Shown here: positions 44,151 through 58,900 of the stretch, in pieces
Layout of the letters: every line of letters starts with the position of its first letter
How positions within the stretch are numbered: position 1 is the stretch's first letter
From: Arthrobacter sp. NicSoilB8
GTDB taxonomy: Bacteria; Actinomycetota; Actinomycetes; Actinomycetales; Micrococcaceae
Length of the DNA: 64,000 nucleotides
Assembly: GCF_019977355.1 (NCBI RefSeq)
Contig: NZ_AP024655.1
Location: 3,658,001-3,722,000 of the forward strand
Reading direction: 5' to 3'
Translations under genes and position numbers: made by a program
The notes under the pieces: model-generated
What the model was told of the DNA's origin: nothing
Databases searched by the model: none
The model's input: the letters and a program-made list of their open reading frames with translations, nothing else

Positions 44151-45584
44151 ATGACTGTGCAGGATTCTGTAGCAGTTCAGGCCCTCGCTGCACGCCTGAG
44201 CCCCGGATTCACCCTGGGAGTAGCCTCTGCCGCCTTCCAGATTGAGGGCAACCTCACGGCCGGCGGCCGCGGGCCCTCCGGTTGGGACGCCTTCGCCGAA
44301 AAGCCCGGGAACATCCTGCACGGACACTCCCCCGCCGTCGCCTGCGACCACTATAACCGCGCCGAGGAAGACATCGGGCTCATGCGCGGTCTCGGGATCG
44401 ACTCCTACCGGTTTTCGATCTCCTGGCCGCGGGTCCAGCCCGGGGGCACCGGCCGCTTCAACGCCGCGGGCCTGGACTTCTACGACCGGCTGATCGACCA
44501 GCTTCTCGCCGCCGGCATCTCCCCCATGGCCACCCTGTATCACTGGGACACGCCGCTCCCCCTCGAGCACCGGGGCGGCTGGATGAACCGCACGACGGCG
44601 GAGCGGTTCGCCGAGTACAGCGCGGCCGCGGCCAAACGGTTCGGCGATCGTGTGGCACAGTGGGTGACGCTGAACGAGCCCGCCTCGGTCACCCTCAATG
44701 GCTACGCGCTGGGCACCCATGCGCCCGGCCACGGCCTGCTATTCGATGCCCTGCCATCGGTGCATCATCAGCTCCTGGGCCATGGCCTGGCCGTGCAGGC
44801 GCTGCGGGCGGAAGGCGTCACGGGCGCCGTCGGCGTCACCAACCTGCACTCTCCGGTCCGCCCCGCGTCCGGCTCGGTCACCGACCGGCTGCTCTCAAGG
44901 GTGTTCGACCTCATGCTGAACCGGCTCTACGCGGATCCGATCCTCCTGGGCCGCTTTCCCAGGCCGCCGCTGATTGCCCGGCCGTGGTTTCGTTCGCTGA
45001 GGAGCATCCCGGATGCCGACCTGGCCACCATCCACCAGCCGCTGGATTTCTACGGCCTGAACTACTACTACCCCGTGAAAGTTGCCACCGGGCGCGGCGG
45101 CGACAGCCCCTCCGGACCAGCGGAGGCGATGCTGAAGGTGCCGTTCCACCTTGCCGGGTTTCCGGAGTACGAGCTCACGGGATTCGGCTGGCCCGTGGCG
45201 CCAGACCATCTGGGCGTCCTGCTGCGCGAGCTGAAGGACAGGTACGGCGCAGCGCTGCCGCCGCTCTACATCACCGAGAGCGGGGCAAGCTTCCCCGAAC
45301 CGGACCATGTCACCGGCCCCGTGCCCGACTCCGGGCGGATCAACTACCTCGCCGCGCATCTCAGTCAGGCCGTGGAGGCCACGTCCGCCGGAGGCATCGC
45401 CCACGACGTCGATCTGCTCGGCTACTACGTCTGGACGCTCATGGACAACTTCGAATGGGCGGCCGGGTACTCCCAGCGCTTCGGCCTGGTACATGTGGAT
45501 TTCGAGACCCTTCAGCGCACGCCGAAGGAGTCGTACTACTGGTACCAGGCCCTCGCCCGGGCCAGGCGGCCCCGGAGCGCGTAG
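44151..45584 (+). CDS. Family 1 glycoside hydrolase (beta-glucosidase)
   Basis: The 477-residue enzyme has the retaining GH1 layout: FTLGVASAAFQIEG at 20-33, acid/base Glu176 in WVTLNEP, nucleophile Glu376 in LYITESG and the sugar-binding block WTLMDNFEWAAGYSQRFGLVHVDF near the end. Family members usually have ITENG; Ser replaces the Asn after the nucleophile. There is no signal peptide, so it acts in the cytoplasm on imported disaccharides or glucosides. The start is uncertain among ATG 44136, ATG 44151 and GTG 44157; AGGGG at 44145-44149 best fits the last. Confidence 0.93.
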   Translation: MTVQDSVAVQALAARLSPGFTLGVASAAFQIEGNLTAGGRGPSGWDAFAEKPGNILHGHSPAVACDHYNRAEEDIGLMRGLGIDSYRFSISWPRVQPGGTGRFNAAGLDFYDRLIDQLLAAGISPMATLYHWDTPLPLEHRGGWMNRTTAERFAEYSAAAAKRFGDRVAQWVTLNEPASVTLNGYALGTHAPGHGLLFDALPSVHHQLLGHGLAVQALRAEGVTGAVGVTNLHSPVRPASGSVTDRLLSRVFDLMLNRLYADPILLGRFPRPPLIARPWFRSLRSIPDADLATIHQPLDFYGLNYYYPVKVATGRGGDSPSGPAEAMLKVPFHLAGFPEYELTGFGWPVAPDHLGVLLRELKDRYGAALPPLYITESGASFPEPDHVTGPVPDSGRINYLAAHLSQAVEATSAGGIAHDVDLLGYYVWTLMDNFEWAAGYSQRFGLVHVDFETLQRTPKESYYWYQALARARRPRSA

Positions 45585-45593
45585 GCGCTCCGG
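45572..45593 (+). terminator. Short hairpin at the end of the beta-glucosidase gene
   Basis: CCGGAGCG (45572-45579) pairs with CGCTCCGG (45586-45593) across the TAG stop codon. There is no T-run; weak evidence for termination. Confidence 0.4.
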
Positions 45594-45709
45594 CGGGCCG
45601 GTTCGAGAGGTTTCCTCGAATATTGGCAATGGAATGGGGTATGTTCGCCGAAGAGCGGTAGCCCGCGTGATCGAACCAGGAAGTCGAGGACGCCGGGTGG
45701 GGCGACCAC

Positions 45710-46675
45710 GTGTTCACCGCGAGCGTCTCGGACTCCGACGCCGGACCGGTGGCGCTGAAGAGCAGGGCCGGCCCCGAGGAGGGGGTCCGCGCCTGGCCGG
45801 AGGCCTTCGCCCGGCACTTGCAGACCCAGGGGATGTCCGGGAGGGTCACCGCCGCACCGCACGTATTTTTCCCGGAGTGGCTGAGCGGCTCAGTCGAGCT
45901 GCCGCGGCAGCTCACGGGATTTGTGTCCTACCAGACCAACGATCTGGCGCTGCTGGACGCAAACGAACAGCGGCGTGCCTGGCATGTCCCGGCCGCCCTG
46001 ACGGCGAAGATCGCCGATGCCGCCACGGTGTGGGGTCGCTTCAACAGCGCCGACGTCTACCTGCTGCGCAACATCCACCAGACCCGCACGAAGAACCCCG
46101 ACGTCGGACCTGCACTGGCGGACGCTGCCGCGAAATTCTCCCTAGCTCGTGTGACCTACCTGCGGTCACAGCCCCGCCGGGTGGTCTGGGCATCGCCGGG
46201 CACCCTGGGCCGGGCCTGCTATGGAGTCATGGATAACACGACTTCCTGGCAGGACTGGCTGGCCCAGGTTGTCCAGGCCATGGTCGCGTTCCCCGGGGAC
46301 ACCGATCTGGCCTTTGTACAGCACGGCAACGCTCTTGACGTCGACTGGAGCGAGCTCGACGCCGGCAGGCCCCTGCTGCCCTATGTGAAGGAATACCAGG
46401 TCCGTTACAACAGGCATCTGAACGGGCAGTACATCCCCGACGCGCACGGGCTGCTGCTCCTCACCGATGCCCATCTGGCCCGAGCGAACCACCTCTCCGA
46501 CTGGATCATCGAACCCCTCGGCGCAGGAAAACACCTCGTGCAGGCCAAAGACCTGGAGCCCTGGTACGCCAGCATCGACCCGGACCCGGCAACACTCGCG
46601 AAAGCGCGCGCCGACTTCGGAGGCATGCTCCTCACCCCTGAGATCATCGCGGCCAACCCGCCACCCTGGTCCTGA
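45710..46675 (+). CDS. Unrecognised cytoplasmic protein, possibly N-terminally truncated
   Basis: From GTG 45710 the frame encodes 321 residues with normal codon usage and no signal peptide or membrane helix. The best-looking blocks are FVSYQTNDLALLDANEQRRAW, WGRFNSADVYLLRNIHQTRT, DTDLAFVQHGNALDVDWSELD and HLSDWIIEPLGAGKHLVQ. I do not recognise the family. In the same frame upstream there is ATG 45641 after GGGGT, but TAG (45659-45661) and TGA (45668-45670) interrupt it, and the codons after the TGA (QEVEDAGWGDHVF) look protein-like. The gene may have lost its original start, or it may start at GTG 45710 with the GGTGGGG upstream. Confidence 0.6.
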   Translation: MFTASVSDSDAGPVALKSRAGPEEGVRAWPEAFARHLQTQGMSGRVTAAPHVFFPEWLSGSVELPRQLTGFVSYQTNDLALLDANEQRRAWHVPAALTAKIADAATVWGRFNSADVYLLRNIHQTRTKNPDVGPALADAAAKFSLARVTYLRSQPRRVVWASPGTLGRACYGVMDNTTSWQDWLAQVVQAMVAFPGDTDLAFVQHGNALDVDWSELDAGRPLLPYVKEYQVRYNRHLNGQYIPDAHGLLLLTDAHLARANHLSDWIIEPLGAGKHLVQAKDLEPWYASIDPDPATLAKARADFGGMLLTPEIIAANPPPWS

Positions 46676-46730
46676 TGAGATAGTGGCAGACGGTTTCGCG
46701 GCTGAGTCCCGACTCGCGGCCGGGCCACCC

Positions 46731-46856
46731 CTACTGGTTACGGTTTGCGCGGTTGATGCGCTTGGCGCGCTCGATCTCCTGGCGGAAGTGCTTCTTCGCC
46801 CAGAAGAACGCGACCGCTACCGCGACGACGAGTAGCAGAAAAATGAACCAGCCCAT
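46731..46856 (-). CDS. 41-residue single-helix membrane protein
   Basis: ATG 46856 is preceded by AAAGGAG with a six-base spacer. The protein MGWFIFLLLVVAVAVAFFW continues with KKHFRQEIERAKRINRANRNQ: one N-terminal membrane helix (3-19) and a basic amphipathic cytoplasmic tail. It lies downstream of tuf on the same strand but upstream... of nothing else on that strand; the tuf terminator (46903-46934) separates the two, so it should have its own promoter or use read-through. The strong ribosome-binding site and helix-plus-basic-tail layout support a real gene. Confidence 0.7.
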   Translation of the reverse strand: MGWFIFLLLVVAVAVAFFWAKKHFRQEIERAKRINRANRNQ

Positions 46857-46902
46857 GGTGAGCTCCTTTCCCTCCTGCAAAGGTATCAGGAACTTAAAAG
46901 GA

Positions 46903-46934
46903 AACGGCCCCGCTGCAAACGCAGCGGGGCCGTT
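46903..46934 (-). terminator. Terminator of tuf
   Basis: A 14-bp perfect stem (46903-46916 with 46921-46934), loop AAAC, then on the minus strand CCTTTTAAG. It lies 53 bases after the tuf stop. Confidence 0.85.
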
Positions 46935-46986
46935 CCCTAGTTGTCCGTGGCCGTCAGCCGGCCAGGATAACCGTGATCAGCAAGTA

Positions 46987-48177
46987 TTACTTGAGGATCT
47001 TGGTGACACGTCCCGAACCAACGGTGCGGCCGCCTTCGCGGATAGCAAAGCCGAGGCCCTCTTCCATGGCGATGGGCTGGATGAGCGCAACGGTCATCTC
47101 AGTGTTGTCGCCGGGCATAACCATTTCCGTGCCTTCCGGCAGGGTGATAACGCCGGTTACGTCCGTGGTGCGGAAGTAGAACTGCGGGCGGTAGTTGGAG
47201 TAGAACGGGTTGTGACGCCCGCCTTCGTCCTTGGAGAGGATGTAGACGTTAGCCTCGAAGTCGGTGTGCGGGGTGATGGAACCCGGCTTGACGACAACCT
47301 GGCCACGCTCGACATCGTCGCGCTTCAGACCGCGGAGCAGGAGGCCACAGTTCTCGCCGGCCCATGCTTCGTCGAGCTGCTTGTGGAACATCTCGATACC
47401 GGTAACCGTGGTCTTCTGGACCGGGCGGATGCCGACGATCTCGACCTCGGAGTTGATCGCGAGGGTTCCACGCTCGGCGCGGCCCGTAACAACGGTGCCA
47501 CGGCCGGTGATCGTGAAGACGTCCTCGATCGGCATCAGGAAGGGCTTGTCGCGGTCACGAACCGGATCCGGCACGGAGTTGTCGACAGCTTCCATGAGGT
47601 CCTCGATGGACTTGACCCACTCCGGGTCGCCTTCCAGGGCCTTCAGGCCAGAAACGCGGATGACCGGAGCTTCGTCGCCATCGAAGCCCTGCGAGCTGAG
47701 CAGCTCACGAACTTCCATTTCGACGAGGTCGAGGAGTTCCTCGTCGTCAACCATGTCTGCCTTGTTCAGCGCGACCAGCAGGTAGGGAACACCAACCTGG
47801 CGGGCAAGCAGAACGTGCTCGCGGGTCTGAGCCATCGGGCCATCAGTGGCGGCAACCACGAGGATTGCACCGTCCATCTGAGCAGCGCCGGTGATCATGT
47901 TCTTGATGTAGTCAGCGTGACCCGGAGCGTCTACGTGTGCGTAGTGGCGCTTCTCGGTCTGGTACTCAACGTGGGAGATGTTGATGGTAATGCCGCGCTG
48001 ACGCTCTTCGGGAGCAGAGTCAATCGACGCGAAGTCACGCTTCTCGTTGAGAGTCGGGTACTTGTCGTACAGCACCTTGGAAATGGCGGCCGTCAGCGTC
48101 GTCTTACCGTGGTCAACGTGACCAATGGTACCGATGTTAACGTGCGGCTTAGTCCGCTCGAACTTTGCCTTTGCCAC
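46987..48177 (-). CDS. tuf: Elongation factor Tu
   Basis: The 396-residue GTPase starts at GTG 48177 after AGGAGG. The G1 motif GHVDHGKTT is at about 19-27, [12 protein letters not shown] is the G3 region and NKADM the G4 motif; domains 2 and 3 follow in full length. It delivers aminoacyl-tRNA. It is separated from fusA by a 264-bp gap with a terminator, so tuf probably has its own promoter in 48178-48319. Confidence 0.98.
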   Translation of the reverse strand: MAKAKFERTKPHVNIGTIGHVDHGKTTLTAAISKVLYDKYPTLNEKRDFASIDSAPEERQRGITINISHVEYQTEKRHYAHVDAPGHADYIKNMITGAAQMDGAILVVAATDGPMAQTREHVLLARQVGVPYLLVALNKADMVDDEELLDLVEMEVRELLSSQGFDGDEAPVIRVSGLKALEGDPEWVKSIEDLMEAVDNSVPDPVRDRDKPFLMPIEDVFTITGRGTVVTGRAERGTLAINSEVEIVGIRPVQKTTVTGIEMFHKQLDEAWAGENCGLLLRGLKRDDVERGQVVVKPGSITPHTDFEANVYILSKDEGGRHNPFYSNYRPQFYFRTTDVTGVITLPEGTEMVMPGDNTEMTVALIQPIAMEEGLGFAIREGGRTVGSGRVTKILK

Positions 48178-48319
48178 AGGTTCCTCCTAGAACGTTTTCA
48201 AATGACTTACCCTTCGGCCGCGCTTGTCGCGGCAGAAACTCCAGTAAGTCTACTTGGGGGGCTTTGGATTGGTGAAATTGCAGATTCAGGTACTAATGCT
48301 AGTGCCTAGAGCCTGTTCG

Positions 48320-48378
48320 TGCAGGCGGCCGGGCCCGGCTTAGCCGGACTACAGCTGACCGGAGTCCGGCCGCCTGCA
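48320..48378 (-). terminator. Hairpin after fusA
   Basis: A 13-bp perfect outer stem (48320-48332 with 48366-48378) encloses a 33-base GC-rich region that can fold further. It lies 63 bases after the fusA stop. No T-run follows, so part of the transcripts may continue into tuf. Confidence 0.65.
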
Positions 48379-48441
48379 CCAGATGAATCTCCGCTGGCGG
48401 AGACGCACCCGAGTTTTTGTTGCTGCGATGCGTCCTAAGGA

Positions 48442-50556
48442 CTACTCGCCGCGGTTCTTCTGGATGATCTCGTCGGCAACTGCCTTCGGGACCTCGGCGT
48501 AGCTGTTGAACGTCATGGAGTACACAGCGCGGCCCTGGGTCTTCGAACGCAGGTCACCGATGTAGCCGAACATGCCGGACAGCGGGACGTGCGCGCGAAT
48601 GACCTTGACGCCCTGGGCATCTTCCATGGACTGCATCTGGCCACGGCGGGAGTTGAGGTCACCGATAACTTCACCCATGTATTCCTCAGGGGTGCGGACC
48701 TCGACATCCATCAGCGGTTCGAGCAGAACAGGGTTCGCCTTGCGTGCGGCTTCCTTGAAAGCCATACGGCCGGCGATCTTGAACGCCATTTCCGAGGAGT
48801 CAACATCGTGGTAAGCGCCGTCAATCAGCGTCGCCTTGATGCCGACAACCGGGTAACCGGCCAGGACGCCGTCGTTGAGCGCATCCTGGATGCCGGCGTC
48901 GACCGACGGGATGTACTCGCGGGGAACGCGGCCACCGGTGACCTTGTTCTCGAACTCGTACAGCTCGCCACCTGAGGTGTCCAGCGGCTCGATCGCGATC
49001 TGGATCTTTGCGAACTGGCCGGAACCACCGGTCTGCTTCTTGTGCGTGTAGTCGTGACGCTCTACAGCACGCTTGATGGTTTCGCGGTAAGCAACCTGCG
49101 GCTTGCCAACGTTCGCCTCGACTTTGAATTCGCGGCGCATGCGGTCCACGAGGATGTCCAGGTGGAGCTCGCCCATGCCGGCGATGATGGTCTGGCCGGT
49201 GTCTTCGTTGAGGGAGACCTGGAAGGTCGGGTCCTCAGCGGAGAGCTTCTGGATAGCCGTGGAGAGCTTCTCCTGGTCACCCTTGGTGTTCGGCTCGATC
49301 GCAACCGAGATCACGGGCTCCGGGAAGCTCATGGACTCGAGGACGATCTGGTTGGCCGGATCGCACAAGGTGTCGCCCGTGGTGGTGTCCTTCAGGCCGA
49401 TCGCTGCATAGATGTGGCCGGCGGTAGCGCCCTCGACGGGCATTTCCTTGTTGGCGTGCATCTGGAACAGCTTACCGATGCGCTCCTTCTTGCCCTTGGT
49501 GGAGTTGACCACCTGGGAGCCTGCTTCCACGTGACCGGAGTACACGCGGATGAAGGTGAGCTGGCCGAAGAACGGGTGCGCGGCGATCTTGAAGGCCAGT
49601 GCGGAGAACGGCTCTTCAGAGGAAGGCTTGCGGGTCAGTTCCTTCTCTTCGTCGCGGGGATCGTGACCGATCATCGGCGGGACGTCGAGCGGGTTCGGCA
49701 GGTAGTCAACCACTGCGTCAAGCATCGGCTGGACGCCGCGGTTCTTGAATGCGGAACCACAGAAGACCGGGTAGAGCTCGGAGTTGATCGTCATCTTGCG
49801 GATGCCGGCCTTGAGCTCATCGATGCTGATCTCTTCGCCTTCGAGGTACTTCTCCATGAGTTCCTCGGAAGCCTCGGCAACGGTCTCGACGAGCGTTGCA
49901 CGGTATTCGTCGGCCTTCGCCTGGAGGTCAGCCGGGATCTCTCGGATCTCGTACTTGGCACCCATGGTGACGTCACCCTTGGCGTCGCCGGGCCAGACCA
50001 GCGCGCGCATGTAAAGGAGGTCGACGACGCCGATGAAGTCGTTCTCGGCGCCGATCGGCAGCTGCATGACGAGCGGCTTGGCACCGAGGCGGCTGATGAT
50101 GGTGTCGACGGTGAAGTAGAAGTCAGCGCCGAGCTTGTCCATCTTGTTGACGAAGCAGATACGCGGAACGTTGTACTTGTCAGCCTGGCGCCAGACAGTC
50201 TCAGACTGCGGCTCCACGCCTTCCTTGCCGTCGAACACGGCAACTGCGCCGTCGAGGACGCGCAGGGACCGCTCAACCTCGACCGTGAAGTCAACGTGGC
50301 CGGGGGTGTCGATGATGTTGATCTGGTTGTTTTCCCAGAAGCAGGTCACGGCGGCAGACGTGATGGTGATGCCGCGTTCCTTTTCCTGTTCCATCCAGTC
50401 AGTCGTCGAAGCGCCGTCGTGCGTTTCGCCGATCTTGTGGTTCACACCCGTGTAGAACAGGATGCGCTCGGTAGTAGTGGTCTTGCCGGCATCGATGTGG
50501 GCCATGATGCCGATGTTGCGGACCTTGCTAAGGTCGGTAAGCACGTCCTGTGCCAC
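48442..50556 (-). CDS. fusA: Elongation factor G
   Basis: The start is GTG 50556 ([16 protein letters not shown]), placed after AAAGGGAG; the frame extends nine codons further without a ribosome-binding site. The 704-residue GTPase has [13 protein letters not shown] at about 19-31, [23 protein letters not shown] and [10 protein letters not shown], followed by domains II to V. It translocates tRNA-mRNA and, with RRF, recycles ribosomes. Confidence 0.98.
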   Translation of the reverse strand: MAQDVLTDLSKVRNIGIMAHIDAGKTTTTERILFYTGVNHKIGETHDGASTTDWMEQEKERGITITSAAVTCFWENNQINIIDTPGHVDFTVEVERSLRVLDGAVAVFDGKEGVEPQSETVWRQADKYNVPRICFVNKMDKLGADFYFTVDTIISRLGAKPLVMQLPIGAENDFIGVVDLLYMRALVWPGDAKGDVTMGAKYEIREIPADLQAKADEYRATLVETVAEASEELMEKYLEGEEISIDELKAGIRKMTINSELYPVFCGSAFKNRGVQPMLDAVVDYLPNPLDVPPMIGHDPRDEEKELTRKPSSEEPFSALAFKIAAHPFFGQLTFIRVYSGHVEAGSQVVNSTKGKKERIGKLFQMHANKEMPVEGATAGHIYAAIGLKDTTTGDTLCDPANQIVLESMSFPEPVISVAIEPNTKGDQEKLSTAIQKLSAEDPTFQVSLNEDTGQTIIAGMGELHLDILVDRMRREFKVEANVGKPQVAYRETIKRAVERHDYTHKKQTGGSGQFAKIQIAIEPLDTSGGELYEFENKVTGGRVPREYIPSVDAGIQDALNDGVLAGYPVVGIKATLIDGAYHDVDSSEMAFKIAGRMAFKEAARKANPVLLEPLMDVEVRTPEEYMGEVIGDLNSRRGQMQSMEDAQGVKVIRAHVPLSGMFGYIGDLRSKTQGRAVYSMTFNSYAEVPKAVADEIIQKNRGE

Positions 50557-50625
50557 GGTGTCTCCCTTTCGGATGGACTGCACGTTCGCCGCCGGCTCTC
50601 TCGAGCCGGCGGCGTCCGGGAAGTA

Positions 50626-51096
50626 TTACCAGCGGTAGTGTGCGAAGGCCTTGTTGGACTCGGCCATCTTGTGGGTGTCTTCGCGACGCTTCACAGCGGC
50701 ACCGAGACCGTTCGAGGCATCCAGGATTTCGTTCTGGAGGCGCTCGGTCATGGTCTTTTCGCGGCGGGCCTTGGAGTAGCCGACCAGCCAGCGGAGGGCG
50801 AGGGCCGTGGAACGACCCGGCTTGACCTCAACCGGAACCTGGTAGGTGGCGCCACCAACGCGGCGGGAGCGGACCTCAAGCGACGGCTTGACGTTCTCCA
50901 TGGCCTTCTTGAGGGCTGCAACGGGGTCGCCGCCGGACTTGGCGCGAGCACCTTCGAGGGCACCGTAAACGATGCGCTCTGCGGTGGACTTCTTGCCGTC
51001 AACCAGCACCTTGTTGATCAGCTGGGTGACCAGCGGGGAGCCGTAAACGGGATCTAGAACTAGCGGCCGCTTGGGGGCCGGACCCTTGCGAGGCAT
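50626..51096 (-). CDS. rpsG: 30S ribosomal protein S7
   Basis: ATG 51096 ([30 protein letters not shown]) gives the standard 156 residues; an upstream in-frame extension reads through rpsL. The C-terminal [20 protein letters not shown] is typical. S7 nucleates 30S head assembly. It starts one base after the rpsL stop region. Confidence 0.98.
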   Translation of the reverse strand: MPRKGPAPKRPLVLDPVYGSPLVTQLINKVLVDGKKSTAERIVYGALEGARAKSGGDPVAALKKAMENVKPSLEVRSRRVGGATYQVPVEVKPGRSTALALRWLVGYSKARREKTMTERLQNEILDASNGLGAAVKRREDTHKMAESNKAFAHYRW

Positions 51097-51097
51097 A

Positions 51098-51472
51098 TTA
51101 CTTCTTCTCCATCTTTGCGCCGTAGCGGCTGCGAGCCTGCTTACGGTTCTTGACACCCTGGGTATCGAGGGCGCCACGGACGATCTTGTAGCGGACACCC
51201 GGAAGGTCCTTCACGCGGCCGCCGCGGACGAGCACAATGGAGTGCTCCTGCAGGTTGTGGCCTACACCGGGGATGTAAGCGGTGACTTCAATGCCACCGT
51301 TGAGGCGCACACGAGCAACCTTACGCAGAGCCGAGTTCGGCTTCTTCGGGGTCGTCGTGTAAACGCGGGTGCAAACACCGCGGCGCATGGGGCTGCCGTT
51401 AAGCGCGGGGGCCTTGGTCTTTTTGACCTTAGGCGTGCGGCCCTTGCGGACCAGCTGGTTAATCGTAGGCAC
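51098..51472 (-). CDS. rpsL: 30S ribosomal protein S12
   Basis: The 124-residue protein has [17 protein letters not shown] and [25 protein letters not shown]. The two Lys positions changed in streptomycin-resistant mutants (in PKKPNS and RVKDLPG) are wild type. It is the first gene of the rpsL-rpsG-fusA cluster. Confidence 0.98.
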   Translation of the reverse strand: MPTINQLVRKGRTPKVKKTKAPALNGSPMRRGVCTRVYTTTPKKPNSALRKVARVRLNGGIEVTAYIPGVGHNLQEHSIVLVRGGRVKDLPGVRYKIVRGALDTQGVKNRKQARSRYGAKMEKK

Positions 51473-51942
51473 TCTCGTGTTCTCCGTTTTATCCGGAACG
51501 GCCGTTGGCGGCCGCTCTCTTGTCGCTGCGCCTCGCCGCCCGAGCCGTGAAGTTCTCTCCAGAGCAGCTGAGGCGAAGCCTTAATAGTCGGACCGCACGC
51601 CGGGGTCCGAGGTCTTTCAACCTGAACTGCCCCTAGGCATGCGAAAATGTGGCATACGTTGCACAAGAACCCTGCAAACCGGAAACGTCGTCCTGGTCAA
51701 GCCTTCCAGCTACAAGCTGTCGAACTAAGACCGGCGCACTCATCCACTGCCACAATAACAATTAGTCTCAAGTCTAACACGGACCGCTCCCAGCCCTTAA
51801 TCGGCGGGGTTTCCGGCCGATACGACTCGTCCCCCAAGCCGACACGGCACCGCCCTTAAACAGCAACGCGGGGTCACTTCGGGCCCAATCCATGATGCGG
51901 ATTGGGCCGTAGGTGACCCCGCGTTGCTTTAGCCGTTAGCGG
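51473..51942. promoter_or_regulatory. 470-bp region between rpoC and rpsL
   Basis: The part near rpoC holds the palindromic terminator (51862-51928). The part near rpsL (51473-51800) should hold the str promoter; on the minus strand TTAAGG-N17-TTAGAC (51800 to 51772) is one weak candidate. No coding sequence is supported. Confidence 0.4.
51862..51928 (-). terminator. Nested palindromic terminator after rpoC (copy 1 of a shared stem)
   Basis: The outer arms AGCAACGCGGGGTCAC (51862-51877) and its complement (51913-51928) enclose an inner 10-bp stem (51882-51891 with 51899-51908). The outer stem sequence recurs exactly in the palindrome at 61769-61839. It starts 15 bases after the rpoC stop. 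Confidence 0.85.
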
Positions 51943-55842
<3,900 letters not shown>

Positions 55843-55944
55843 ATGGTCCCTGTTCTCTCTTGTTCTCTAAATTCTGAAGTCTTGGGTTACGGGAAGAGGG
55901 AGGACTCCGACGACGGACGGGAACCGCCCGCCGTCGGAAGCCTG

Positions 55945-58900
55945 CTAAACCTCTTCTACGGAACTGGGCTCTGCACGAGACAGATCGATGCCCAGTTCTT
56001 CCGCAGCCGTGAAGACTGCGTCATCAGAGTCACGCATTTCAATTGTGGTTCCGTCCGTGGAAAGCACTTCCACGTTCAGGCACAGCGACTGCATTTCCTT
56101 GATCAAGACCTTGAAGGACTCAGGAACGCCCGGCTCGGGGATGTTCTCGCCCTTGACGATGGCTTCGTAGACCTTCACACGACCGTGGATATCATCCGAC
56201 TTGATCGTGAGCAGTTCCTGGAGCGTGTAGGCGGCGCCGTAAGCTTCGAGCGCCCACACTTCCATTTCACCGAAGCGCTGGCCACCGAACTGTGCCTTAC
56301 CACCCAGCGGCTGCTGCGTGATCATGGAGTACGGGCCGGTGGAGCGTGCGTGGATCTTGTCGTCCACCAGGTGGTGGAGCTTCAGGATGTACATGTAGCC
56401 GACCGAGATCGGATCCGGGAACGGCTCGCCGGAGCGGCCGTCGAACAGACGGGTCTTGCCGGAAGAGTTGATCAGGCGGTCGCCGTCGCGGGTGACGTTG
56501 GTGGAATCGAGCAGGCCCGTGATTTCCTCTTCACGCGCGCCGTCGAAGACCGGCGTTGCAACAGTGGTCTGGCCACTCTCGCGCGGCAGGTTCGGCAGCT
56601 GCTTGACCCACTCGGGCTCGCCCTCGATCTTCCAGCCGGTCTTGGCAACCCAGCCGAGGTGCGTTTCGAGCACCTGCCCGACGTTCATACGGCCCGGAAC
56701 ACCCAGCGGGTTCAGGACGATATCAACGGGCGTGCCGTCGGCAAGGAAGGGCATGTCCTCGATCGGAAGGATCTTGGAGATGACGCCCTTGTTGCCGTGG
56801 CGGCCGGCGAGCTTGTCGCCGTCGGTGATCTTGCGCTTGGCGGCCACGTACACGCGCACCAGCTGGTTGACGCCCGGGGGCAGCTCGTCGTCGTTGTCGC
56901 GGTCGAAGACGCGGACACCGATCACGGTGCCGGACTCGCCGTGCGGAACCTTCAGGGAGGTGTCGCGCACTTCGCGGGACTTCTCACCGAAGATGGCGCG
57001 CAGCAGGCGCTCTTCCGGGGTCAGTTCGGTCTCGCCCTTGGGGGTGACCTTACCGACCAGGATGTCGCCGGCCTCAACCTCGGCACCGATGTGGATGATG
57101 CCGCGCTCGTCCAGGCCTGCCAGGACTTCCTCAGACACGTTGGGGATGTCACGGGTGATTTCCTCGGCACCAAGCTTGGTGTCGCGGGCATCGATCTCGT
57201 GCTCCTCGATGTGGATGGAGGACAGGACGTCCTCTGCCACGATGCGCTGGGACAGGATGATGGCATCCTCGAAGTTGTGGCCTTCCCATGACATGAATGC
57301 CACGAGCAGGTTCTTTCCGAGGGCGAGCTCGCCCTGGTCCGTTGCCGGGCCGTCAGCGATGATGCCGCCGACCTCCAGGCGCTGGCCTTCGTTCACCAGG
57401 ACACGGTTGTTGTAGCAGTTGCCCTGGTTGGAGCGGGCAAACTTGTTGATCCGGTAGTTGGTTTCCGTACCGTCGTCGTTGAGCATAATGACCAGCTCAG
57501 CGGAGACCTCGGTAACCACACCTGCCTTCTTCGCGATGGTGACGTCACCGGCGTCGACGGCTGCGGCGCGTTCCATGCCGGTACCGACGAACGGCGCCTC
57601 GGAACGGACCAGCGGCACGGCCTGGCGCTGCATGTTGGCACCCATGAGTGCACGGTTAGCATCGTCATGCTCGAGGAACGGGATCAGGGCGGTAGCCACG
57701 GACACCATCTGGCGCGGGGAGACGTCCATGAACTCGACGTCGGCGGCGGGAACCAGCACGGGCTCGCCTCCACCACCGCGGGCACGGACCAGGACGGTCT
57801 CTTCCGCGAACTTCTTGTTCGCATCGAGCGGGGCGTTGGCCTGTGCGATCAGGACCTCGGCCTCGTCGTCGGCGGTGAGGTACTTGACCTCATCGGAAAC
57901 GACGCCCTCGGAGACAAGGCGGTACGGGGTCTCGATGAACCCGAACGGGTTGATGCGTCCGTAGGAAGCCAGCGAACCGATCAGACCAATGTTCGGGCCT
58001 TCAGGAGTTTCGATGGGGCACATACGTCCGTAGTGGGACGGGTGCACGTCACGAACTTCCATGCCGGCGCGGTCACGGGACAGACCACCCGGGCCAAGCG
58101 CGGACAGGCGGCGCTTGTGGGTCAGACCCGAGAGCGGGTTGTTCTGGTCCATGAACTGGGACAGCTGGGACGTTCCGAAGAACTCCTTGATGGCTGCCAC
58201 AACGGGACGGATGTTGATCAGGGTCTGCGGCGTGATGGCCTCGACGTCCTGGGTCGTCATGCGTTCGCGGACGACGCGCTCCATGCGGGACAGGCCGGTG
58301 CGGACCTGGTTCTCGATGAGCTCGCCGACGGCGCGGATGCGGCGGTTGCCGAAGTGGTCGATGTCATCGATCTCGACGCGGAGCTCGTGGTCCTGGCCGT
58401 CGCGCTTGCCCATGAGGGTCTTCTCACCGGCGTGCAGGGCAACCAGGAACTTGATCATGGCCACGATGTCTTCAACGTGCAGGACCGAAGCTTCCTTGTC
58501 GCCAAGGGAGCGGTCGATGCCAAGCTTGCGGTTGATCTTGTAACGGCCGACCTTGGCCAGATCGTAACGCTTGGAGTTGAAGTACAGGTTGTCCAGCAGG
58601 GACTGGGCAGCCTCAACCGTGGGCGGCTCGCCCGGTCGCAGCTTCCGGTAGATGTCCAGCAACGCGTCTTCGCGGGTCTCGGTGGCGTCCTTCTCCAGCG
58701 TGGCGCGCATGGAGTCGTACTGGCCGAATTCCTCGAGGATCTGGCCTTCGGTCCAGCCGAGGGCCTTCAGCAGCACGGTGACGGACTGCTTGCGCTTGCG
58801 GTCAAGACGGACGCCGACCTGGTCGCGCTTGTCGATTTCGAGTTCGAACCAGGCGCCGCGGGACGGGATGATCTTCGCGGTGAAGATGTCCTTGTCGCTG

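Noticed and set aside
49042..51057. 671-codon plus-strand frame opposite fusA and rpsG
   Set aside because: Antisense shadow of conserved genes with no protein-like motifs.
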